A DNA stretch of 7,721 bases from Gammaproteobacteria bacterium (GCA_027451085.1 DAIDKA010000127.1:1-7721), one strand, 5' to 3'. Counted from the stretch's first letter, positions 1-7,384 are shown. Numbers and translations are program-made. Notes: generated from the letters alone by a model not told the origin.

Positions 1-955
1 CGCTATGACGCAGCAGGTCCCGCAGCAGGTATGGCACGCCCTGCTTGCGTGGCTGCACCAGCCGCTTGAGCGTGCCCAGTGCGTTGGCGGCGAGTGCGGC
101 GGCGTCGATCAGCATGGCGCGCCCGGTGCCGTAGGCCTGGATGAAGTACCGCCGTCGTGACTCGAACCAGTAGGCCGGTCGGCGGCGCAGGGCTGCGCCT
201 GCATCGGTCAGCCCGGTGCTCTGTCCGCAGATGTGCATGACCCGGCTCGCAGGTACGTACCAGGTCTGGAAGCCGGCGGCGAGCGCACGGCGGCAGAAGT
301 CGGTTTCTTCGTAGTACAGGAAGTAATTTTCGTCCAGGCCGCCGATGGCGAGGAAGACCTCGGGCCGGATCAGCATGGAGGCGCCGCAGATCCAGTCCAC
401 TTGCTGCGGGCCGTCCTGGGGCATCATCCGCGCCACGACCTTGCGCTTGAGGATGCGGCTCAATGCGCCGAGCCCTACGCCTTCTTCCAGCTCGCTTGCC
501 AGCCCCGGGAAGCGGAAGGACAGGGGCCATAGGCTGCCGTCGGGATTTTCAAAGCTGCCACCGGCAATGCCCACCTCCGGCCGGGCTTCCAGGAACCGCA
601 CCAGGGCCAGGATGGCGCCCGGGCGTACTTCGGCATCAGGGTTCAGCAGATGAATGTACGCGGGCGTGCCTTGAGCGCACGCATGTTCCACTCCCAGGTT
701 GTTGCCATAGGCGAAGCCGCCATTGCGGGGCGCGGCCACCAGGGTCACCCAGGAGTCCCAGCCGCTGGCCTTGACCACGGGGGCAATGACCGCGAGATCA
801 CCGGAATCGTTATCGACCACCACGGCGCGCAGGCGCAACCCCGGCGTCGAACGTTCGGCACTGAGCGATTGCAGCGCCGCGAGGGTCAGCTGTGCCGAGC
901 GGTAGCTCACGATCACCGTGGCGACACTGATTTCATCCAATGGGGCGGATTCCAT
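1..955 (-). CDS. Family 2 glycosyltransferase, rhamnosyltransferase-like (C-terminus beyond window)
   Basis: This gene probably transfers a sugar from a nucleotide-sugar donor to a growing glycan or glycoconjugate in the cytoplasm. The frame is open from ATG at 955 to the left edge, giving 318 visible residues; relatives run to roughly 300-350, so little is missing. The N-terminus (about residues 8-20, ISVATVIVSYRS) is the first strand of a GT-A fold. DND at 48-50 is the nucleotide-binding acid region. LNPDAE around 104-109 stands in for the DXD metal site and is typical of the rhamnosyltransferase-like branch. VDWICGASMLIR is followed by GGLDENYFLYYEETDF, with EETD at 216-219 holding the probable catalytic acid, and His241 (VMHICGQST) matches the conserved late histidine. 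No membrane segment is obvious. The start lies 10 bases after the DUF1839 stop, with only a weak ribosome site, so the gene is probably the fourth of a tight operon. Donor and acceptor cannot be read from the sequence. Confidence 0.93.
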   Translation of the reverse strand, partial: MESAPLDEISVATVIVSYRSAQLTLAALQSLSAERSTPGLRLRAVVVDNDSGDLAVIAPVVKASGWDSWVTLVAAPRNGGFAYGNNLGVEHACAQGTPAYIHLLNPDAEVRPGAILALVRFLEARPEVGIAGGSFENPDGSLWPLSFRFPGLASELEEGVGLGALSRILKRKVVARMMPQDGPQQVDWICGASMLIRPEVFLAIGGLDENYFLYYEETDFCRRALAAGFQTWYVPASRVMHICGQSTGLTDAGAALRRRPAYWFESRRRYFIQAYGTGRAMLIDAAALAANALGTLKRLVQPRKQGVPYLLRDLLRHS

Positions 956-965
956 GCTGCACAGC

Positions 966-1946
966 TTAAAGCAGTGCCGAAAGCGCGTGTATGCCCTGGT
1001 CCCAGTGCGCAGCGGCGGGCTCCAGTGCTTCGCGCGCGTCCAGTGTGCGGCGCGCGTTCACAGCGCGTGCACCTTTGAGGATCAGGGTCTTGGCGGTCGC
1101 TGCAATGGCCTCGAAGGCTGCCGCAGGCGCTTCGAGGGACAGCGTCGTGTGAGGCTGCAGCCAGCGCAGGTTCAGCGCGGCCAGCTCGAAGGCGGCGCCC
1201 AGCTGGCGTATCGTGGCAAAGGCCCAGGCGTGGTAGTACGGCAGTCCCTGCTCCTGCAGCCGCGGCAGTTCCGCTTCGAGCCGTTCGCGGAAGCGCCGCA
1301 CGGGATTGGTCGCGGGGACCCGCGCCAGGTGCCGGCGCCACAGCAACAGCGATGCCCGGGCGAGTGCCGACGGGTCGTGCCCGACCTGGCGGTCGAGGCG
1401 CACGACCTCGGCAAACAGCGGCATGAAAGCAGGGTCCGGCGCGAATCCCAGGCGGAAGGTCTGGATGAAGTCCTCGCCTTCGAGCATGAAATAGCCGGCA
1501 TTGTGGAAGTAACCCAGCCTGCGCTGCTCGACATCGATCTCGGCCACGATGATGGTGGACTTGGTGTGCTGGCGGCGGTAATCGGTGCCGGCCGTGTCAG
1601 GCAGCCAGAACGCATCCGCCTCGGTGCTGATCACCCGTCCCTGACCGAGATGCTCGATCACGTGGTCCAGCAGCGGGCGCCAGACGTTCAGCTCCTGCAC
1701 GTCGATGCCGTAGAGGTCGTAGAGCTCGGAATGCGGCGGTTTGAAGAACGTCCACTGGTCACCCTCGAAATCCACCGCCACCGTGAACGGCAGCATGGCC
1801 AGGGGCTCCAGTCCCAGGGCGTGGATGAGTTCGATCCAGACATCGACGTAGCAGTTCTTCTCCACCCAGACGCGCTCTTCGGCGTGAAGCCGGTGGCGCG
1901 GGTAATGCTTCGCGTCGAGGCCGGGAATCACCGCGAGCCGGCTCAT
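966..1946 (-). CDS. DUF1839 family protein, possible cysteine acyltransferase
   Basis: I recognise this as a DUF1839 protein (326 residues from ATG 1946), a family often encoded next to amino acid:[carrier protein] ligases. No biochemical role is established to my knowledge. What can be seen: an N-terminal half with ordered conserved blocks, namely VEKNCYVDVWIELIH (Cys32), VDFEGDQWTFFKP, ELYDLYGIDVQELN, then DAFWLPDTAGTDYRRQH (His127), IIVAEID (Asp138) and YFHNAGYF (Asn149). The order Cys, 'LP' segment, His, then Asp/Asn resembles the BtrH N-terminal/C39-like fold, where BtrH moves an acyl group from a carrier protein to an aminoglycoside. This similarity is my inference by eye. The C-terminal third is mostly helical. 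An in-frame GTG at 1967 would add seven residues and overlap the ligase end; I prefer ATG 1946, which is preceded by GCGGGGA and starts 11 bases after the ligase stop. The protein has no signal peptide and is probably cytoplasmic. Confidence 0.86.
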   Translation of the reverse strand: MSRLAVIPGLDAKHYPRHRLHAEERVWVEKNCYVDVWIELIHALGLEPLAMLPFTVAVDFEGDQWTFFKPPHSELYDLYGIDVQELNVWRPLLDHVIEHLGQGRVISTEADAFWLPDTAGTDYRRQHTKSTIIVAEIDVEQRRLGYFHNAGYFMLEGEDFIQTFRLGFAPDPAFMPLFAEVVRLDRQVGHDPSALARASLLLWRRHLARVPATNPVRRFRERLEAELPRLQEQGLPYYHAWAFATIRQLGAAFELAALNLRWLQPHTTLSLEAPAAAFEAIAATAKTLILKGARAVNARRTLDAREALEPAAAHWDQGIHALSALL

Positions 1947-1957
1947 GTGGTCCCCGC

Positions 1958-2866
1958 TCAGGGCCACAGCCGGGCGCGGACTTCACCGGGCCAGCTGTCG
2001 ACATCGAAGCCGTGGGTCTTGAACAGTGCCATGACGATGCGTTCCAGGCCGAATCCCAGGCAGGCGGAGTTCGCGGTCTGCCCGTCGGCCGTGCGGATGT
2101 CGAAGGTGCTGCCGAAGTGTTCCTGGTGAAAGTTGAAGGAGCAGCAGGCCGTGGGGTTCTCGGCCGAAATGACCGGGACCACGACCTCGAACTTCAGGCG
2201 CTGTTCTTTCTGGCTGATGGCCATCATCTTGCCGGTGCGGCCGAAGAAGGGGTCCGACGCCACTTCCGAGCTGGCCGGCAGTCCCAGTGATTGCAGCAGA
2301 GTGAGGCCACGCTGCAGCCACATGTCGCGCCATTCCACCACCTGGTCGGGTGTGCCGACCCGCACGAACTCGCGCACCCGGAATGACTGCATGCGTGTGG
2401 GTTCCGGGGAGGGTTCATGGCGGAACACCCAGTGCAGCATGGTCACCAGTTTGCCCCCTGGTGGCAGGGTGCCGCTGATGGTGGGATACAGCGGATAGCA
2501 GGCCGCCGGGTTCAGGGTCACCTCGGTCGGGGCAAGCATGTCGTGCCAGGGCTTGCCGGTGTTGATGCGCTCGGACAGCTCGCGTGCCTGGCTGTCGCGG
2601 CCGAAGAAGCTGGATACCGTGCCACACAGGTGCGGGAACGAATCCATGTAGTGCACCTTCTCCAGGATCTGCCGGTTGATGACCGGCGGGAAGGTGAGGG
2701 TCTGCGCGCCATCGTCCCGGGACAGCCGGGTCACCAGGCCGTTGAAGCGTTCGAGCACGTCCTCGAACACGGCGCCACGGCCGAAAACACCCTGGACGCC
2801 CACGGGGACGATCAAACCATGGCTGACGAGGTCGTCATGGAATTGCTGTGGATCGTAGTCGGTCAT
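1958..2866 (-). CDS. Amino acid:[carrier protein] ligase (atypical SerRS-like)
   Basis: The enzyme activates an amino acid with ATP and attaches it to the phosphopantetheine arm of a carrier protein rather than to tRNA. It is a 302-residue class II aminoacyl-tRNA synthetase catalytic core without the N-terminal tRNA-binding domain. Class II motif 2 is FRVREFVRVG (residues 162-171) and motif 3 is GFGLERIV (271-278). Cys123 (in NPAACYPLYP), Glu166 and Cys269 fit the Cys-Glu-Cys zinc site of atypical archaeal SerRS and of the Bradyrhizobium carrier-protein ligases. FPHLCGTVSSFFG (77-89) and SGTLPPGG (131-138) are also typical of the family. Characterised relatives use glycine or alanine; the specificity here is not readable. 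ATG 2866 is preceded by GGAG at a spacing of nine bases. The gene lies 39 bases after the dehydrogenase stop and 11 bases before DUF1839. No carrier-protein gene is visible in the window. A housekeeping SerRS role is unlikely given the size and missing domain. Confidence 0.93.
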   Translation of the reverse strand: MTDYDPQQFHDDLVSHGLIVPVGVQGVFGRGAVFEDVLERFNGLVTRLSRDDGAQTLTFPPVINRQILEKVHYMDSFPHLCGTVSSFFGRDSQARELSERINTGKPWHDMLAPTEVTLNPAACYPLYPTISGTLPPGGKLVTMLHWVFRHEPSPEPTRMQSFRVREFVRVGTPDQVVEWRDMWLQRGLTLLQSLGLPASSEVASDPFFGRTGKMMAISQKEQRLKFEVVVPVISAENPTACCSFNFHQEHFGSTFDIRTADGQTANSACLGFGLERIVMALFKTHGFDVDSWPGEVRARLWP

Positions 2867-2905
2867 GGCTGGATGCTCCGGCGGCGGACACAGGCTTGCA
2901 GATGT

Positions 2906-4084
2906 TCAAAGGTCCTTGAACACCAGCAACATGGAGGCGTTCTTGGCTGTAATGCGGTCGTTGGAGATCATCAGCGACGCCGACAGCACGTCGCGATAAT
3001 GACGCCCGAGGCTGAACTTCGAGTCGTTCTTGTAGCCCAGGATGCCGGTGATCTGCAGCGCCTGGTGGACGATGGGAGGGGCTGCCTGGGAGGCGTTGAT
3101 CTTCAGGTTGTTCATCTTCAGCGCCCAGCCCATCGAGTGCAGTTCCTCCGCACCCTCGGGACGCGAGTCGATGGCATCGAACTCGCTGGCCAGCGCCTGC
3201 CAGCCGTGGCGCATGGCCTGCAAGCGCTCGGCAGTCTCAGCCAGGCGGGTTGCGGCAGGGGGTATGGTTCCCGGGGTCTTGCGGGCGCTGCTGCGGACGT
3301 ACTCGGCGGCCCGGCCCAGCGCGCTGGCGGCGATGCCCCACCACAGCGAGGCCCACAGGATGTGCGAGTACGGGACCATGGTGCAGGCGGAGGAGTCGGC
3401 GAAGGGGCCGGGAATGATCTGCTCGGCGCTGCCCCGGGCGTCGAGCTTGAAGCCCGGGCTGCAGGTGCCGCGCATGCCGAGCGTGTCCCAGGAGGTGGTC
3501 TGGGTCAGGGTGTAGTCGCCCTTGCGCACCAGCACCAGGACCTGGTCGCTGGCGGCCGCGTCGCTGTTACGCCGGCAGGTCACCAGGATGCCGTCGGCAT
3601 GGGCGCAGTAGGAGCCGGTGGTGGCGTCCTTGACCAGTTTGAACTGCGCGTCGTGCCGTTCCACGGCGCAGATGCTGCTGCGGGTTTCGCCGGAGGTGCC
3701 GACCTCGGAGGTCATCGAGGCCAGCAGCAGCTGCTCGCGCGCGAGTTGCCGCAGGTAATCACGCAAATACGCGGACTCCCGCCCGTGCCGCACGATGCAG
3801 GCCACCTGGATGTAGTGCATGGCGAGGACCATGGCGCTGGAACCACAGCCCTGCGCAAGGCTCGAACACAGCTGCGCGAGTTCCTGCAAGGTGCAGCCCG
3901 GGCCGCCACAATCGCGCGGCACCGGGGCGGCAAGAGCGCCGGCCTCGCGCAGTGCGGCGAGGGTTTCATGCGGGAACCGCGCGTCGGCATCAACCGCCGC
4001 AGCGTGCACCTCGGCCACGCTGGTGGTGATCCGCTTGACCGCGGCCAGCAGGGCGGGGAAGTCCTCGGTCACTCGGTGATTCAT
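2906..4084 (-). CDS. Acyl-CoA dehydrogenase-like flavoprotein lacking the usual catalytic Glu
   Basis: This is a 392-residue protein with the full acyl-CoA dehydrogenase layout: an N-terminal helical domain (about 1-120), a middle beta domain starting at MTSEVGTSGETRSS (124-137) and containing DTLGMRGT (200-207), and a C-terminal helical domain (about 235-392). FAD binding is expected from the family. The C-terminal block reads GRHYRDVLSASLMISNDRI (360-378), where ordinary family members have RDA...IYEGT.EI. Aligning RD with RD puts Ile373 in place of the catalytic glutamate. The alternative base position used by isovaleryl-CoA dehydrogenase falls near Ser240. Standard alpha,beta-desaturation therefore looks doubtful. 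With an amino acid:carrier ligase next door, a tethered aminoacyl group is a reasonable substrate (some flavoproteins of this superfamily oxidise carrier-bound aminoacyl groups), but this is inference. ATG 4084 has no strong ribosome site; the 74-base gap upstream has an AT-richer patch (about 4091-4115). Confidence 0.9.
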   Translation of the reverse strand: MNHRVTEDFPALLAAVKRITTSVAEVHAAAVDADARFPHETLAALREAGALAAPVPRDCGGPGCTLQELAQLCSSLAQGCGSSAMVLAMHYIQVACIVRHGRESAYLRDYLRQLAREQLLLASMTSEVGTSGETRSSICAVERHDAQFKLVKDATTGSYCAHADGILVTCRRNSDAAASDQVLVLVRKGDYTLTQTTSWDTLGMRGTCSPGFKLDARGSAEQIIPGPFADSSACTMVPYSHILWASLWWGIAASALGRAAEYVRSSARKTPGTIPPAATRLAETAERLQAMRHGWQALASEFDAIDSRPEGAEELHSMGWALKMNNLKINASQAAPPIVHQALQITGILGYKNDSKFSLGRHYRDVLSASLMISNDRITAKNASMLLVFKDL

Positions 4085-4158
4085 GGCGTCGATTGTTGCA
4101 TGATTTGACAGTTGGAAACCGGCTCCGGCCGCAGCTTGCGTTCAAACGCTGAACCCGG

Positions 4159-4824
4159 TCACACAAGCTCGCGCAGGAACTTGCGGGCCGCGCGCCAGGC
4201 CTGCAACGGGATCTCGTGACCTGCATCAAATTCGACCCAGGTGACCGCCGCACCGGCGGCGGTCGCGAAGTCGCGCAGCCGCTGGCCTGCAGCGAGCGCC
4301 AGGTCGGTGTCCTGGCGCCCATGGGTCATCAGCACCGGCAACTGCCGCAGCGCGGCGCGGTGTGTCTGCCACGCCTCGAAATTCAACCGCGATGCCGAGA
4401 ACAGCAGCAGCGCGTCCGCGCCCTGCGGACAGTGCAGCTGCCAGTCGAGCGCGAGCATGGCGCCCTGGGAGAATCCGCCGAGCACCAGGCGCTGCGGTCG
4501 CAATTGCTCCCGGCATGCCGTGACATAACGGTTCAGCAACTCCCGCGCGGCCGGCAGGCCCGGGGGCCGCTCGTCTTGCAAGTCCCGGGGGCCGTCGTGC
4601 AGCGCGGCTTTGCGCCGGCCCTCGTCGACGGTCCACCAGGCGCGGCCACGCGGCAGGTTCGCCACCGGCCCTTCAGGAAACAGGAACTGCGCAGCGAGGC
4701 CCAGGGAGCCACCGAACGGCGCCAGGGCCGCGGCACTCATGGCATAGCCGTGCAACAGGATGACCGCGGTACGGTGCGGTCCATCGCCCCCGGCAACCAG
4801 GGTCTCCAGGCCTGCGAGCTTCAC
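4159..4824 (-). CDS. Alpha/beta-hydrolase, carboxylesterase/phospholipase type
   Basis: This is a 221-residue serine hydrolase of the size usual for the phospholipase/carboxylesterase family (PF02230 type). HGYAMS at 25-30 forms the oxyanion region, GGFSQGA puts the nucleophile at Ser119, HGRQDTD gives Asp172 and DAGHEIP gives His203, so the catalytic triad is complete. There is no signal peptide, so it should act in the cytoplasm. It may hydrolyse an ester or thioester connected with the neighbouring carrier-protein pathway, for example releasing a product or clearing misloaded carrier, but the substrate is unknown. Translation begins at GTG 4824, which shares four bases (GTGA) with the GH2 stop; GGAGA sits immediately upstream and the next Met (residue 28) would destroy the oxyanion motif, so GTG is required. 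The overlap implies translational coupling to the GH2 gene. The dehydrogenase follows after 74 bases. Confidence 0.88.
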   Translation of the reverse strand: MKLAGLETLVAGGDGPHRTAVILLHGYAMSAAALAPFGGSLGLAAQFLFPEGPVANLPRGRAWWTVDEGRRKAALHDGPRDLQDERPPGLPAARELLNRYVTACREQLRPQRLVLGGFSQGAMLALDWQLHCPQGADALLLFSASRLNFEAWQTHRAALRQLPVLMTHGRQDTDLALAAGQRLRDFATAAGAAVTWVEFDAGHEIPLQAWRAARKFLRELV

Positions 4825-7337
4825 TCTCCGGCCACGATGCGGCAGGGCCGTGTGCCGTTGAGCGCCTGGACGCTGCCCGCGGGGCGGCCGGTGTCGCCGG
4901 TGGATTCGAGCAGCACCTGGTGTGGCATGCCGGGAGCCAGGTGGAAGTACTGGTCAGCGGCCGTGAAGCCGTGCGCCTTTACGGTCACGAAGCGGGCGGT
5001 CTTCTGCGCGCGGATCTCCACCAGCTCCCGCGTTGCGGACACGCGCTGGCTGGTCGCCGTGAGGCCCAGGTCTGACGGGCAGAGGCAGTGGTGTCCCAGG
5101 GGGAAGTAGAAATCCTGTCCGAGCTGCCTGCCGTCAGCACCGGACAAGGTGGCGATGACGGCTTCGCAGGGGGCGGGGCCGAAGCGATAGGCGTAGGTGA
5201 GGTCCCAGAAGTTATCAAGCAGCGACGCCACCGGGACCTCCAGCGCTGCATGCGCGGGAACTGTCACGGGTAGCGGGGTGCATGTGGTGGTGGCGCCCTC
5301 GGGCAGGACGAGACTCACTGTAAGCAGGGCATCGGCGCTGGTGGCGGTGTCGTTCAACAGGTGCGCATACAGGCCGTTGACACCCTCGTCGCAGAGCAAT
5401 ACGGCGCGTGGCTGCAACAGGCGCTTGAGGAAGTAATAGGCTGACTTGGGCCTCCCCTGTGCATCCAGGATGCCCCATCCGGCGCCGGGCCACAGGTCCC
5501 GCAGGAACCATATCAGCGCCCCGGTGCAGTCCGAGCGGGCTCGCCTCCATTCCCGGAATGCGGCCGCCATGACCTCGCCGCTGGCTGCACGACCCAGCTC
5601 GACGTAGCGTTCGTGGCTGGCATAGCGCAGGGGCAGGGGATCGAGCCCGAAGACTTCGCGCAGGTAGTGATCCCGGACGTCGTCGAAGTCCCAGCCGGCG
5701 CTGGCGTCCCTGGGGGCGCGGGTTTTCCACAAAGGTGAGCCCACCCTGGCCCCGCCCGTGCCATCCATGGCTTCGAGTCCCGCATCCTCGGGAATGTTGG
5801 CAAGTGCCAGACACTCCGTGGCGAAACGCACGCCGGCCTGGCGAGCGTCGGTAAGCGGTCGCAGGTACGCCCCGATGCCGTAGTACGAGGTGGTGCCGGC
5901 GTTGGCCTGGTGGGGGAAGGCGCCTGCGTGGGCGCTCGATGGCCAGTAGGCGATTCCCGGACTCAGTTCAGCCACGAGCCGCGGCAGCAGCTGCTCGAAC
6001 AGCGGCTGGCTCCAGCGCTCGCGCGGGGCGCCCCACATGGCGGCCTGCTGTTCGCACTCGCTGTTGCCGCACAGCACGGCCACGCAGGGCCGGGCCGAAA
6101 TGCGTGCCAGCAGCTGCCGGCATTCGGCGGTCACGCTGGCATCGAACCTCGCGTCGTCGTGCGGGTAGTCCATGTTGGCGAACATGAACTCCTGCCACAG
6201 CAGGATGCCCTTGGCATCGCAGGCGTCCAGGAAGTCATCGCTTTCGTACACCATGGTGCCGCCCACGCGCAGCATGTTCATGCCTGCGGCGACGAACGGG
6301 TCCAGGGCGGCGTCTGCCGCGGCGCGGTCGGTGCCCAGGGTCACGATGTCCGGCGTCCAGCAGGCGCCACGGCAGAAGATCTTGCGGCCGTTGACGCGCA
6401 GCGCAAAGCCATCGCCGGACAGGTCCAGGTCGATGGAACGGAAGCCGGTGTGGCCCAGGCTGATCTGTGCCGGACCTGCCCCGCTCAACTGGATCTCCAG
6501 CCGCGCTGCGTAAAGAGCGGGTTCACCGTGGGTGTGGGGCCACCACAGGGTGACTCCCGGGAGCGCCGCCTGGCCCTGGAACAGGTGGGGGCTGTCCTGG
6601 CTGAGCTGCAGCGGCACGACATGCCTTTCACCGGCCCGGATGAGCACCAGTTCCACCGCGCTGATGCGCGCTTCCCCCAGCGCTTCGATCCTGCAGCTCA
6701 CCTCGACGGTGCCGACACCATCTTTGACCCGGGTGCGCAGGCTTGGGGTGCCGTGGTCAAGGGTTCGCAGGGTCTCAAGCCAGATGGGGCGCCAGGGACC
6801 TACTGGCGCAACAGGTGGGCACCAGCCGCGGATGCGCCCCAGGAGCGTGGTCCGGAACCAGCGCAGCTGCTGGTGTTCCACCAGTGGGGCCCGCCACCGG
6901 GGCCGCGGGCGACGGGCCTGCAGCAGCGGGTCCAGGGCCCGGAATCGCAGCAGCAGTTCGTTGTCCGTTTCGCTTCGCAGCTGCACCGGGACAGCATGGG
7001 AAAGGAACATGTTGTCGCTGGCAAGCAGGTGCTCGCCGTTGAGCCACGCGTCTGCGATCGTGGCCAGGCCGTCGAAACCCAGGAGCCGGGGGCCGTCGGC
7101 TGCTGCATCGGCAGCGGCGAACCGCAACCGGTACCACCAGTCCTCGGCGTCGAAGCGGCGGGGCGTGTCGAAATTCCAGGCGCCGGTGTCCCGCAGGATG
7201 GCAGCAACTGTGCCGAGGGTCGGGGCGGGCAGCCAGTGCAACTGGCACAATGCTTCGCCAGGTCCGGATACCGCGTCGGGAGGGGTGTGGGTGATCTCCC
7301 ACCCGGATGTCAGAAGTTGCCGTGTGCCCGGTGCCAT
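4821..7337 (-). CDS. Glycoside hydrolase family 2 protein, beta-mannosidase-like
   Basis: This 838-residue protein has the length and domain order of GH2 beta-mannosidases. The N-terminal jelly-roll (about 1-190) carries DWWYRLRF (66-73), ADAWLNGEHL (95-104) and GPWRPIWLE (180-188). An Ig-like domain follows (about 195-300), then a TIM barrel with RGACWTPD, VGGTMVYESDDFLDACDAKG and LLWQEFMFA, and a C-terminal beta domain from about 650. The acid/base is probably Glu427 in LCGNSECEQQ and the nucleophile Glu508 in RFATECLALANIP. Classical beta-mannosidases have a GNNEN loop, so this belongs to a divergent branch and mannose specificity is not certain. The N-terminus (MAPGTRQLLTSGWEI) is not a signal peptide, so the enzyme is expected in the cytoplasm, where it could trim or remodel a glycoconjugate, possibly by transglycosylation. 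It may be the first gene of the block, after a hairpin-rich 139-base leader. The ribosome site before ATG 7337 is weak. Its stop overlaps the next start. Confidence 0.92.
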   Translation of the reverse strand: MAPGTRQLLTSGWEITHTPPDAVSGPGEALCQLHWLPAPTLGTVAAILRDTGAWNFDTPRRFDAEDWWYRLRFAAADAAADGPRLLGFDGLATIADAWLNGEHLLASDNMFLSHAVPVQLRSETDNELLLRFRALDPLLQARRPRPRWRAPLVEHQQLRWFRTTLLGRIRGWCPPVAPVGPWRPIWLETLRTLDHGTPSLRTRVKDGVGTVEVSCRIEALGEARISAVELVLIRAGERHVVPLQLSQDSPHLFQGQAALPGVTLWWPHTHGEPALYAARLEIQLSGAGPAQISLGHTGFRSIDLDLSGDGFALRVNGRKIFCRGACWTPDIVTLGTDRAAADAALDPFVAAGMNMLRVGGTMVYESDDFLDACDAKGILLWQEFMFANMDYPHDDARFDASVTAECRQLLARISARPCVAVLCGNSECEQQAAMWGAPRERWSQPLFEQLLPRLVAELSPGIAYWPSSAHAGAFPHQANAGTTSYYGIGAYLRPLTDARQAGVRFATECLALANIPEDAGLEAMDGTGGARVGSPLWKTRAPRDASAGWDFDDVRDHYLREVFGLDPLPLRYASHERYVELGRAASGEVMAAAFREWRRARSDCTGALIWFLRDLWPGAGWGILDAQGRPKSAYYFLKRLLQPRAVLLCDEGVNGLYAHLLNDTATSADALLTVSLVLPEGATTTCTPLPVTVPAHAALEVPVASLLDNFWDLTYAYRFGPAPCEAVIATLSGADGRQLGQDFYFPLGHHCLCPSDLGLTATSQRVSATRELVEIRAQKTARFVTVKAHGFTAADQYFHLAPGMPHQVLLESTGDTGRPAGSVQALNGTRPCRIVAGE

Positions 7338-7364
7338 GGCTTAACGGTAACCGAGAGCGTCACG

Positions 7365-7383
7365 GCAGGCCACAAGTGCCTGC
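7365..7383. repeat. Perfect 6-bp inverted repeat with 7-base loop
   Basis: GCAGGC at 7365-7370 pairs with GCCTGC at 7378-7383. It is the hairpin closest to the GH2 start codon, ending 27 bases before ATG 7337, so it could influence initiation on that mRNA. It shares only two bases of spacing with the next dyad (the single base 7384 lies between them), so the two could stack. Confidence 0.4.
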
Positions 7384-7384
7384 A

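Noticed and set aside
3..530. Minus-strand open frame of 175 codons in a different phase from the glycosyltransferase
   Set aside because: Its product is Arg/Ala/Pro-rich with no motifs, whereas the phase starting at ATG 955 reads as an unmistakable GT2 glycosyltransferase through the same bases.
1947..1967. GTG at 1967 as the DUF1839 start
   Set aside because: It would overlap the ligase end and add seven residues with no family-like content. ATG 1946 has a better-placed purine-rich stretch upstream and starts right before the conserved N-terminus.
918..2129. Plus-strand open frame of about 400 codons
   Set aside because: It runs opposite to the DUF1839 gene and the end of the ligase gene, and its product has no recognisable family pattern. 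Long antisense frames are expected in GC-rich coding DNA.
2417..4108. Plus-strand open frame of about 560 codons
   Set aside because: It lies antisense to the dehydrogenase and ligase genes, both of which have clear conserved motifs. The translated product is low-complexity Gly/Ala/Val/His-rich and matches nothing I know.
4105..4110. TTGACA on the plus strand as a -35 promoter box
   Set aside because: No -10-like sequence lies 16-18 bases downstream on that strand, and no supported gene runs rightward from here.
4085..4158. Terminator between the esterase and dehydrogenase genes
   Set aside because: Only short imperfect dyads (GCGTT/AACGC with a two-base loop, CAGC/GCTG) are present, without a stable stem or T-run, so read-through is likely.
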